This document shows, piece after piece, positions 41,329 to 49,117 of a stretch of 64,000 nucleotides of DNA; the first letter of the stretch is position 1; each line of letters starts with the position of its first letter. The stretch comes from Pseudomonas tensinigenes (GTDB lineage Bacteria > Pseudomonadota > Gammaproteobacteria > Pseudomonadales > Pseudomonadaceae). Below the pieces are notes generated by a model. That model had not been told where the DNA came from. It ran no database searches and worked only from the letters and a program-made list of their open reading frames with translations. The stretch is taken from the NCBI RefSeq assembly GCF_014268445.2, contig NZ_CP077089.1, forward strand, positions 3,465,501 through 3,529,500, written 5' to 3'. Made by a program: the position numbers and the translations under genes.

Positions 41329-42645
41329 ATGAAAGTCAGTTCATTACCCGCCGATGATGATAGTTGTGGCTGGTTTCATTTGAGCAAGCCACGCAGTCCC
41401 GAGCCGGCTCACCGCGGGCACCGTTCAGCCCGCTGGGTGATCATCGGTGCCGGCTTCACGGGGCTGGCGTGTGCGCGGCAACTGGCGTTGAATTTTCCCG
41501 ACGACGAAGTGGTGCTTATCGAAGCGCAGGAAGTCGGACTGGGGCCATCGGGACGTAACGCCGGTTTTGCTATAGATCTTCCCCATGACATTGGTGCTGA
41601 GGATTACATCGGTGACATCGCACTGGCACGCACCAGTTTGAAACTCAATCTGGCCGGCCAATCGATCCTTCGCGAGCTGGTCAATCAATACCGCATCGAA
41701 TGCCAGATGAAAGCCTGCGGCAAATATCAGGCAGCGGTAGAGAACCGCGGTATCGCCGTACTCGATGCCTATCGCCGGGGCCTGGAAAAACTCGATCAGC
41801 CCTTTCAAATGATTGATGCCGACGAATTGCCCGAACACTTGGGCACACGGTTTTACCGCCAGGCATTGTTCACCCCGGGTGCGGTGCTACTGCAGCCGTC
41901 CGGACTGGTGAAGGGCCTCGCCGACCATCTGCCATCGAACGTCACGCTGTATGAGCGCACACCGATTCTGGAAGTGGAATACGGCGCCAAAACGCTGCTC
42001 AAACACGCCCACGGCAGCATCACTGCCGACAAGCTGATTCTGGCGAACAACTCGTTCGGTATGCGCTTCGGTTTCCTGCAAGGGCGCATGTTGCCGATCT
42101 ACACCTACGCGAGCATCACCCGGCCGCTGACCGAAGAAGAACAGGCACGGCTGGGCGGCAAACCGTTCTGGGGCGCCATTCCGGCGGATCCGTTCGGCAC
42201 CACGGTGCGCCGAACCCCGGATAACCGCCTGCTGATCCGCAACAGTTTCACCTTCAACCCGGATGGCCGCAGCAACAGCAAATACAACGAGCGTTTCGTG
42301 CGTCGGCACAAGGCTTCATTCGATCAGCGGTTCCCGATGTTGCCGGGCGTGACGTTCGACTACACGTGGGGCGGCGCCTTGGCCATGTCGCGCAACCACA
42401 ACGGTTTCTTCGGTGAACTGGCGCCCAATGTTTATGGCGCGCTGGGATGCAACGGTCTGGGTGTCACGCGCGGAACCGTCACCGGCAAGTTGCTCGCTGA
42501 CTGGCTGGCGGGGCAGCGTGACCCACTGATTGACTTCCTGTTGCAGGCGCCAGGCCCCAACAGCAACCCGCCAGAACCGTTCCTTTCGCTTGGGGTGAAC
42601 ATGAACCTCAAGTGGGGGCAGTACCGCGCCGGGAGAGAAAGTTGA
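41329..42645 (+). CDS. FAD-dependent amine/D-amino acid oxidoreductase (DAO family, PuuB-like)
   Basis: The 438-residue protein has the FAD Rossmann motif VIIGAGFTGLACAR (G40-x-G42-x-x-G45), the E-A-Q of the ribose contact, GRNAGFA, and late YTWGGALAMSRNHNGFFGEL and GCNGLGVTRGT. It resembles gamma-glutamylputrescine oxidase and other PuuB-like DAO proteins. It would oxidise a C-N bond of the demethylated amine or cyclic amino acid. The N-terminal 33 residues before the Rossmann fold have no recognised domain. It precedes the DHDPS-family gene by 132 bp. Confidence 0.88.
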   Translation: MKVSSLPADDDSCGWFHLSKPRSPEPAHRGHRSARWVIIGAGFTGLACARQLALNFPDDEVVLIEAQEVGLGPSGRNAGFAIDLPHDIGAEDYIGDIALARTSLKLNLAGQSILRELVNQYRIECQMKACGKYQAAVENRGIAVLDAYRRGLEKLDQPFQMIDADELPEHLGTRFYRQALFTPGAVLLQPSGLVKGLADHLPSNVTLYERTPILEVEYGAKTLLKHAHGSITADKLILANNSFGMRFGFLQGRMLPIYTYASITRPLTEEEQARLGGKPFWGAIPADPFGTTVRRTPDNRLLIRNSFTFNPDGRSNSKYNERFVRRHKASFDQRFPMLPGVTFDYTWGGALAMSRNHNGFFGELAPNVYGALGCNGLGVTRGTVTGKLLADWLAGQRDPLIDFLLQAPGPNSNPPEPFLSLGVNMNLKWGQYRAGRES

Positions 42646-42777
42646 GTCTCCTTTGACTAGTCGCTGAAGCCTCGTCGTTCTGCTGCCGTCCTGAAGGCTT
42701 GCGCCGCCAATAACCACGATCAGCCCGACATGTCGTCGGGCGCACGGATTGAACATTGAACCACTGGAGAAAACGCT

Positions 42778-43680
42778 ATGAACTTTGACGGAATTTTTAC
42801 CCCTGCCATTACCCCGTTGTCCGCTGATGGCCAGATCGACTATTCGGCGTTCTCCGACGTGCTCGAATACCTGATCGAGTCCAAGGTTCACGGCATCGTT
42901 ATTGGCGGCTCCACCGGCGAGTATTACGCGCACACCGCCGAGGAACGCGTGGCCGTCGCCGAGCGCGCCAAAGACGTGATCCGCGGACGTTTGCCTCTGG
43001 TCATCGGCACTGGCGGCATTCTTACCGAAGACTCGGTGTACTTCGCCGAAAAAGCCAAGTCACTCGAAGCGGACGCCATTTTGGTCGGTTCGCCACCGTA
43101 TGCCTTGCCGACGCAAAAGGAAATTGCCGCCCATGTGCTCGCCGTGGACAAGGCGGCCGGGCTGCCGATCATGCTTTACAACTATCCGTCGCGGATGGGC
43201 GTGGCGATGGGCGACGAGTTTTTCGAAGCGATTGCCGGCTGCAAGAACATCGCAGCCATCAAGGAAAGCTCGGGGGAGATGAGCCGCCTGCACCGTCTGG
43301 CACATGCCCATCCGTCGATCCAGTTGTCCTGTGGCTGGGATGATCAGGCGCTGGAGTTTTTCGCCTGGGGCGCGCGCAGCTGGGTTTGCGCCGGCTCGAA
43401 CTTCATCCCGCGCGAACACATCGCGCTCTACGAAGCCTGTGTCCTCGAGAAAAATTTCGATAAGGGCCGGCGGATCATGTCGGCGATGTTGCCGTTGATG
43501 GATTTCCTCGAGAGCGGCAAGTTCGTGCAGTCGATCAAACATGGCAGCGAACTCAGTGGGCTGCGTGCCGGCGGGGTCCGTGCGCCACTGCAAGCGCTGG
43601 AGCCTGCCGAGAAGCAAGCGCTGGAAAGCGTGATCAAAACCCTGCAGAAAAACGTCGCGCGTATCGTCGAGGAGGCTTGA
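42778..43680 (+). CDS. Dihydrodipicolinate synthase-family aldolase/lyase
   Basis: The 300-residue class I lyase has G-G-S-T-G-E (substrate carboxylate site), catalytic tyrosine Y134 (LYNYPSRMG) and Schiff-base lysine K162 (AIKESSG). DHDPS-family members also include KDG aldolase, N-acetylneuraminate lyase, keto-deoxy sugar-acid dehydratases and the hydroxyproline-pathway enzyme HypD (4-hydroxy-pyrroline-2-carboxylate deaminase). The context here, an FAD amine oxidoreductase before it and an aldehyde dehydrogenase one base after, fits a dehydratase/deaminase whose product is a semialdehyde. A lysine-biosynthesis DapA is unlikely. The exact reaction is not determined. Confidence 0.85.
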   Translation: MNFDGIFTPAITPLSADGQIDYSAFSDVLEYLIESKVHGIVIGGSTGEYYAHTAEERVAVAERAKDVIRGRLPLVIGTGGILTEDSVYFAEKAKSLEADAILVGSPPYALPTQKEIAAHVLAVDKAAGLPIMLYNYPSRMGVAMGDEFFEAIAGCKNIAAIKESSGEMSRLHRLAHAHPSIQLSCGWDDQALEFFAWGARSWVCAGSNFIPREHIALYEACVLEKNFDKGRRIMSAMLPLMDFLESGKFVQSIKHGSELSGLRAGGVRAPLQALEPAEKQALESVIKTLQKNVARIVEEA

Positions 43681-43681
43681 A

Positions 43682-45172
43682 ATGGCAGATCTGCTGAGTA
43701 AAGAGCAATACCTCGAACTGGCTGCGAAACTCGAATTTCGCAATCAAGCCTTCATCAACGGCCAGTTTTGCGCCTCGCGTTCAGGCAAGACATTCACCAC
43801 GACCAACCCGGCCACTGAACAGGTACTGACCGAGATTGCCGCGTGCAATGCCGATGATGTCGACGCGGCCGTAGCGGCGGCCAAGGAAGCCTTTGACGAC
43901 GCACGCTGGCATTCACTGGCGCCGTCCGCTCGCAAGTCCGTGTTGCTGCGCTTTGCCCAATTGCTGGAAGACAACGCCCATGAACTGGCGGTGCTGGAAA
44001 GCCTGGACAGTGGCAAGCCGATTCGTGAATGCCAGAACATCGACGTGCCGGAAACGATTCATACGTTGCGCTGGCACGCCGAGCTGATCGACAAGATCTA
44101 CGACGCTACGGCCCCCGTCGGCTCGGGTGCGGTCACCATGGTGGTGCGCGAACCTATCGGCGTTGTCGGCCTAGTGTTGCCGTGGAACTTCCCGCTGCTG
44201 ATGCTCGCCTGGAAAATCGGTCCGTCGCTGGCCGCAGGCTGTTCGATCGTGGTCAAACCGGCCAAGGAAACCACCTTGAGCACCTTGCGCGTCGCCGAAC
44301 TGGCGTATCAGGCGGGGATTCCTGCCGGCGTGTTCAACGTCGTGCCCGGGGGAGGGAAAGAAGCGGGCGAGCCGCTGGGCCGTCACCCGGATGTGGCGAT
44401 GGTCAGCTTCACCGGATCAACCGATACCGGGCGGCTGTTTCTCAAATATTCCAGCGAGTCGAACCTGAAACGCATCGTGCTGGAATGTGGCGGCAAGAAC
44501 CCCGCCGTGGTGATGAATGATGTCGAAGACATCGACCTCGTCGCTCAGCACGTGGTGAACGGCGCGTTCTGGAATATGGGTGAAAACTGCTCGGCCTCTT
44601 CGCGCCTGATCGTCCACGCCGACGTCAAGGATGAACTGCTGCAGCGTGTGCAGGTTCATTTGGGTGACTGGAAAATGGGTGATCCACTGGATCCTGAAAA
44701 CCGCCTGGGTTCGATGATCAGCAAAGCGCATTTCGACAAGGTGCGCTCCTACCTTGACGTGGCCCGCGACGAAAACCTGCATGTGCTGGTGGGCGGCAAA
44801 ACCCGCCAGGATATTTTCGTCGAACCGACTATCGTTGACGGCGTAAGTCGCGATAGCCGTTTGTTCCAGGAAGAGATTTTTGGCCCGGTACTGAGCGTCA
44901 CCACGTTCCAGACCGTTGACGAAGCCATTGAGCTGGCCAACGACACAGCCTACGGCCTGGCGGCATCGGCTTACACCGGCAACCTGCGCCATGCCCTGAA
45001 ACTCTCGCGCGGCATCCGTGCCGGGATTGTCACGGTGAATTGCTTCGGTGAAGGCGACGCTTCTACGCCATTCGGCGGCTACAAGGAATCGGGGTTTGGC
45101 GGGCGCGACAAGTCGATCTGGGCGCACGATCAATACACTGAAATCAAAACCATCTGGATTGATGCTTCCTGA
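43682..45172 (+). CDS. NAD(P)-dependent aldehyde dehydrogenase (PuuC/KauB-like)
   Basis: The 496-residue protein has the complete ALDH motifs: PWNFPLLMLAWKIGPSLA, KPAKETTLS, the general base E268 (LECGGKNP), the catalytic cysteine C303 (GENCSASS) and EEIFGPVLSV. Residues 1-25 are an N-terminal helix typical of the PuuC/KauB branch, which oxidises gamma-glutamyl-aminobutyraldehyde and other omega-amino aldehydes. It starts one base after the DHDPS-family stop, with GAGGAGG inside that gene as its ribosome site. It should make the final carboxylic acid of the pathway. Confidence 0.9.
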   Translation: MADLLSKEQYLELAAKLEFRNQAFINGQFCASRSGKTFTTTNPATEQVLTEIAACNADDVDAAVAAAKEAFDDARWHSLAPSARKSVLLRFAQLLEDNAHELAVLESLDSGKPIRECQNIDVPETIHTLRWHAELIDKIYDATAPVGSGAVTMVVREPIGVVGLVLPWNFPLLMLAWKIGPSLAAGCSIVVKPAKETTLSTLRVAELAYQAGIPAGVFNVVPGGGKEAGEPLGRHPDVAMVSFTGSTDTGRLFLKYSSESNLKRIVLECGGKNPAVVMNDVEDIDLVAQHVVNGAFWNMGENCSASSRLIVHADVKDELLQRVQVHLGDWKMGDPLDPENRLGSMISKAHFDKVRSYLDVARDENLHVLVGGKTRQDIFVEPTIVDGVSRDSRLFQEEIFGPVLSVTTFQTVDEAIELANDTAYGLAASAYTGNLRHALKLSRGIRAGIVTVNCFGEGDASTPFGGYKESGFGGRDKSIWAHDQYTEIKTIWIDAS

Positions 45173-45196
45173 TAGCGCCTTGACGCAAGAAACCGC

Positions 45197-45231
45197 ATCG
45201 CCCCGACCACTGAATTGAGTGGCGGGGCGAT
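45197..45231 (+). terminator. Extended stem-loop at the end of the catabolic island
   Basis: ATCGCCCCG (45197-45205) pairs with CGGGGCGAT (45223-45231), and CCACT/AGTGG extend the stem inside with one bulged base. The structure lies 25 bp after the aldehyde dehydrogenase stop. It lacks a U-run but is stable enough to act as a terminator or stabiliser. Confidence 0.6.
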
Positions 45232-45376
45232 TGCCACGTACCGTAACCCCCATCCATGAGCTGGACTGGTTAGTGGCCACGTCAGCAGAAAGCTTTCAGT
45301 CATCCGCTTTTCGTCAGACATTTTGAACCTAACCCGAAATCAGTCGCTCAACCGGGAAATGTTCGGGGTGGGCGAA

Positions 45377-45625
45377 ATGAACGCGTTCAAGAATCAACTG
45401 ACATTCGCACAAGAAACCAGATTACTCGCGTTGGCTGCCTGGCAACGTGCACTGGAAAACCTTGAACTGCGAAGGGACTGTCCAGACGCCTATCACGACG
45501 AACTGCTGCGCCAGTCGGATGAAATGGACCGCTTGGGCATGCTCAGCTGGGACGAGTGGCGCGACCTGCGCAGAGAAGCAGACGTTGCGTACCTGCGCGC
45601 AGTCGCTGGAGACGATTACCACTGA
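45377..45625 (+). CDS. Small hypothetical protein
   Basis: The 82-residue protein starts at ATG 45377 with GGGGTGGG about 4 bp upstream; an ATG at 45359 and a TTG at 45323 are alternatives. It is soluble and charged: ETRLLALAAWQRALENLELRRDC, then DEWRDLRREADVAYLRAVAG. It is likely all-helical. It lies 63 bp before the ZIP transporter gene on the same strand and may share its transcript. No family is recognised. Confidence 0.6.
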   Translation: MNAFKNQLTFAQETRLLALAAWQRALENLELRRDCPDAYHDELLRQSDEMDRLGMLSWDEWRDLRREADVAYLRAVAGDDYH

Positions 45626-45688
45626 GGTCATGTACGTTGGTTATCCGCATCCGCTGAAAATATCGAATCAACAAAACAGGAGATTTCC

Positions 45689-46618
45689 ATGCCCGAGCCG
45701 TTGACCTCATCAGCCGCACCCGCTCGCTCCTGGTTCGCCCGATTCTCAGGATCCGGGTGGGGCGGGCGCGTCTTCTGGTCAATCCTGATCGGGGTGACAA
45801 TCTTCCTGCTGATTAGCGGGTATGGCGCCTTCGTCGGGGCCAACAAACAGAATCTGTACTTCGCCTTTATCGGTGGCATGACCGGCTTCGCTGCCACCGC
45901 AATGGGCGCTGTCGTAGCGATTGCGTTGCGAGACATCGCCGCCCGAACCCAAGACATCATGCTCGGCTTTGCCGCCGGGATGATGCTGGCCGCCAGTTCG
46001 TTTTCGCTGATTCTGCCGGGCATAGAAGCGGCTCAGGCGCTTTGCGGTAACCCGTTGCTCGCAGCTTGCGTCGTCGTTGCAGGATTGGGATTGGGCGTTG
46101 CGCTGATGGTCGGCCTTGATCGTTTCGTCCCTCACGAACACGAGAAAAGCGGCCGCCGGGGGCCGGACGCGCAGCGCATCAATCGTGTCTGGTTGTTCGT
46201 GCTGGCAATCACACTGCATAACCTGCCGGAAGGCATGGCGATTGGCGTGAGCTTTGCCAACGGCGATATGAAGGTGGGACTGCCGCTGACGACTGCCATC
46301 GCCATTCAGGACATTCCCGAAGGTCTGGCAGTCGCCCTGGCATTACGCGTAACCGGTATCTCCGCACTGCGCGCAGCACTGATTGCGGTGGGTTCTGGGT
46401 TGATGGAACCGATTGGCGCCATTGTCGGACTGGGTATTTCCAGCAGCTTTGCGTTGGGATATCCCATTGCGCTCGGTCTAGCAGCCGGTGCGATGATTTT
46501 TGTGGTGTCCCACGAGGTCATTCCCGAAACCCATCGTAACGGGCATGAGACCCCGGCGACCTTGGGACTGATGCTCGGCTTCGGAGTGATGATGTTCCTC
46601 GATACTGCTTTGGGTTAA
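45689..46618 (+). CDS. ZIP-family divalent metal transporter
   Basis: The 309-residue protein has eight membrane helices. The metal path is marked by HNLPEGMAIGVSFANG (helix 4) and QDIPEGLAVALAL (helix 5). A cytoplasmic loop with HEHEKSGRR lies between helices 3 and 4. It resembles GufA-type ZIP proteins, which take up zinc or other divalent cations. An AGGAG ribosome site sits 6 bp upstream. The first 25 residues form a polar N-terminal tail before helix 1. Confidence 0.9.
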   Translation: MPEPLTSSAAPARSWFARFSGSGWGGRVFWSILIGVTIFLLISGYGAFVGANKQNLYFAFIGGMTGFAATAMGAVVAIALRDIAARTQDIMLGFAAGMMLAASSFSLILPGIEAAQALCGNPLLAACVVVAGLGLGVALMVGLDRFVPHEHEKSGRRGPDAQRINRVWLFVLAITLHNLPEGMAIGVSFANGDMKVGLPLTTAIAIQDIPEGLAVALALRVTGISALRAALIAVGSGLMEPIGAIVGLGISSSFALGYPIALGLAAGAMIFVVSHEVIPETHRNGHETPATLGLMLGFGVMMFLDTALG

Positions 46619-46647
46619 TCGCGAACCTGACCAATGGCGAGAACCCC

Positions 46648-47607
46648 TCACGCGCTGGCTTTAACCTCAGCCTTGACCACTGATTTACGATAAGTCAGCA
46701 GAACGATGCCCGTGACCACGATCACCCCGCCGAGAATCTGTCCTTTACTGAGCATCTGGTCCAGCACAATCCAGCCCATCAGCAGCGTTGCCAATGGCTC
46801 GATGTTCATGACCGGCGCGTTGCGCGGCATGTCGAGGCGAGGCACCGAAATGAACAGGACGATAAAACCTGTGCCGTACAGCACCACCAGAGTGGCGAGG
46901 GCCAGCCATCCGGTCGAGGTCGCGGGCAGGTTCAATCCGCCGGGAAGGGCGCCCGTCAGCCCTGCCAGGTTGACGCTGCTGAACACGATGAAAATGGTCA
47001 GCAGACTGCGTACCGAGCCACGTACCTGAGACAACTTGTGGTCGGTGATCCACAGCGCGCAGGCGAACACGCTGGCGGCGCAGAATGCGAGCGCGACACC
47101 GGTCAGCCATTGCGCACTGACGTCTGTCGTGGTCGAGAGGCGCCCGGGGACATCCAGCACAAACACCAGACCCAATAGAATCAAACCCATCAATATCGCG
47201 GTGCGTGCGCTCGGTCGCGGGCCACCCAGCGCCCAGGTGAGCAATGCCAGCAGAATGGGGAATACATTCGCCACCAGCAGGGCCAGCGCCACCGGCACCC
47301 GCGCGACAGCGGAATACAGACACAGACTCTGCGCAGTGATCAGCAACCCCAGCAACAGTTGCCAGCGCCAGGCACCCGCCGGCAAGCGCAGGCTTTGTCT
47401 CTGCCACAGCACCAGGATGGCGAGCACCAGCAAAGTCCCGCCGGAACGCATCAAGATCGCCAGCAGCACACCCGCACCATCATCAAAGGCGACTCGCGCC
47501 GCCACATGATTGCCGGCAAACGCACAGCCCATGCACAACAGAATGATCACGGCGAGAGAGCGAGGGAAGGGTGGCGGTACGGTTTGCGCAGCGGTAGGGC
47601 GAGGCAT
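46648..47607 (-). CDS. EamA-family (DMT) transporter
   Basis: The 319-residue protein has about ten membrane helices in two EamA repeats: CAFAGNHVAARVAFDDGAG in the first, and VPRLDMPRNAPVMNIEPLATLLMGWIVLDQ in the second. It is a putative exporter or uptake carrier of unknown substrate. Its upstream region contains GTTGT-CGT-ACAAC (47655-47667). Confidence 0.88.
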   Translation of the reverse strand: MPRPTAAQTVPPPFPRSLAVIILLCMGCAFAGNHVAARVAFDDGAGVLLAILMRSGGTLLVLAILVLWQRQSLRLPAGAWRWQLLLGLLITAQSLCLYSAVARVPVALALLVANVFPILLALLTWALGGPRPSARTAILMGLILLGLVFVLDVPGRLSTTTDVSAQWLTGVALAFCAASVFACALWITDHKLSQVRGSVRSLLTIFIVFSSVNLAGLTGALPGGLNLPATSTGWLALATLVVLYGTGFIVLFISVPRLDMPRNAPVMNIEPLATLLMGWIVLDQMLSKGQILGGVIVVTGIVLLTYRKSVVKAEVKASA

Positions 47608-47654
47608 GGCAGATCTCAGGATTGTTAGCCGTTCGAACGACTTGGTTTTTATTC

Positions 47655-47667
47655 GTTGTCGTACAAC
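47655..47667. promoter_or_regulatory. GntR-type-like palindrome upstream of EamA transporter
   Basis: GTTGTCGTACAAC is a 13-bp inverted repeat (5-3-5) of the TTGT-NNN-ACAA type that many FadR/GntR-family regulators recognise. It lies 48 bp upstream of the leftward EamA gene. No GntR regulator is in the window. Confidence 0.4.
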
Positions 47668-47792
47668 TAGCCCGTTTTATCGCATTCGGCGACGTCGGGC
47701 AATAGACCTGAAAGCTCACAGCTACGCATATGCTTGACGTTACGGTGGATTTCCCACGCCTTTGATTAGGCACAGAGATCGTATGACCTAAT

Positions 47793-47814
47793 AAAAAAGG
47801 GGCGAGTCCGCCCC
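47793..47814 (-). terminator. Rho-independent terminator of the old yellow enzyme gene
   Basis: On the leftward strand GGGGCG-GACT-CGCCCC runs into TTTTTT. It sits 20 bp after the stop of the flavin reductase gene. Confidence 0.85.
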
Positions 47815-47834
47815 TCCCATAGGTCTGCATTTGT

Positions 47835-48947
47835 TCAGGCATGAAATGGATAATCGATGTACCCACGCTGATCCCCGCCGAAAAAGCTGCTCGGATCCGG
47901 CGTGTTGAGCGTCAGACCATCGTGCAGCCGACGCGGCAAGTCCGGGTTGGCCAGGAACGGGCGGCCAAACGCGATGATGTCGGCACGATCGGCAATCAGC
48001 GCCTGTTCGGCAGATTGCGCATCGTAGCCGCCCGCCAGAATCAGCACGCCGTTCCAGGTTTTGCGCAACTGGGCAATGATCACGTCCCAGCGCGGGTCGA
48101 AGTTCTCGTCTTTGACTGTGCCGACCATCGCCGGCTCGACCAGGTGCAGGTAGGCCAGATTCCATTGGTTGAGCGCTTCGACGAGGTGGCCGAAGGTGGC
48201 CTCCGGGGTGTCATCGCCCATGCCCATGAAGCGCCCCATCGGCGTCAGGCGTACGCCGACCCGTTCGGCACCGACTTCTTCAGCGACGGCCGCAACCACT
48301 TCCAGCAGAAACCGCGCGCGATTTTCCACGCTGCCGCCATAGGCATCGTCACGCTGGTTGCTGTTGCTGTTTAGAAACTGGTCGAGCAGGTAACCGTTGC
48401 CGGCATGGATTTCCACTCCGTCCATGCCGGCCTGCAATGCGTTGCGCGCGGCCACGCGGTAGTCCTCGACGATGCCGGCGATTTCCGCGGTTTCCAGCGC
48501 GCGCGGCACCGGCACATCACCCCAGACACCGTTACCGTTTTCGTCGACGATAAACGTCTTGCCCGGCACCGGCAGCGCGCTGGGCGCAACGGGCAGGCCG
48601 GCATCAGGTTGAAAGCTGGGGTGGGACACCCGACCGACGTGCCACAGCTGCATGAAGATCAGGCCGCCGGCTTCATGCACCGCGGCGCTGACGTCACGCC
48701 ACGCCTCAACTTGCTCAGGACTGTAGATGCCCGGCGTCCAGGCGTAACCCTGAGCCTGCCGGGAGATTTGCGTGGCTTCGGTGATGATCAGCGCGGCACT
48801 GGCCCGTTGGCGGTAGTACTCGGCGTTCATCGGCGTCGGCACATCGCCCGGTTGGCCGGCACGTGAGCGCGTCAACGGCGCCATCGCCACGCGATGGGCG
48901 AGGGTGTAAGGACCGAGTGCAAGGGGTTGGAACAGACGACGGGTCAT
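47835..48947 (-). CDS. Old yellow enzyme-family alkene reductase
   Basis: The 370-residue FMN TIM-barrel protein has RVAMAPLTRSRA at the start, FMQLWHVGRVSHPSF, the active-site pair in GVEIHAGNGYLLDQFLN (H...N type), NQRDDAYGGSVENRARF, and a final GYIDYPF. It fits the NemA/XenB class, which reduces electrophilic alkenes and nitro esters with NADPH. It is monocistronic with its own terminator. The natural substrate is not visible. Confidence 0.92.
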   Translation of the reverse strand: MTRRLFQPLALGPYTLAHRVAMAPLTRSRAGQPGDVPTPMNAEYYRQRASAALIITEATQISRQAQGYAWTPGIYSPEQVEAWRDVSAAVHEAGGLIFMQLWHVGRVSHPSFQPDAGLPVAPSALPVPGKTFIVDENGNGVWGDVPVPRALETAEIAGIVEDYRVAARNALQAGMDGVEIHAGNGYLLDQFLNSNSNQRDDAYGGSVENRARFLLEVVAAVAEEVGAERVGVRLTPMGRFMGMGDDTPEATFGHLVEALNQWNLAYLHLVEPAMVGTVKDENFDPRWDVIIAQLRKTWNGVLILAGGYDAQSAEQALIADRADIIAFGRPFLANPDLPRRLHDGLTLNTPDPSSFFGGDQRGYIDYPFHA

Positions 48948-49117
48948 GGGTAGCTCCAGATTTCAATAATGGGAATTCAAGCGCGGCAGCGGCGCCGCGA
49001 ACCAGTGCCCCTAACTTAACCGCGCTCAGCGGGGCTGATAATCGGTGACCGGCGCTACGCTGTTTTGCGCGCAACGCAACGGCGCCCGTGCTTATCAGCG
49101 ATGAACACGGGCGTGGT

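Noticed and set aside
42778..45172. Reading the DHDPS-family gene and aldehyde dehydrogenase as DapA and PuuC of lysine and putrescine metabolism
   Set aside because: The pair is joined to a betaine-type importer, an amine oxidoreductase and a Rieske oxygenase. Context argues for a catabolic island, so the lysine and putrescine roles were not adopted.
45323..45376. TTG start at 45323 for the small hypothetical protein
   Set aside because: No ribosome site precedes it, whereas the ATG at 45377 has a GGGGTGGG segment at good spacing.
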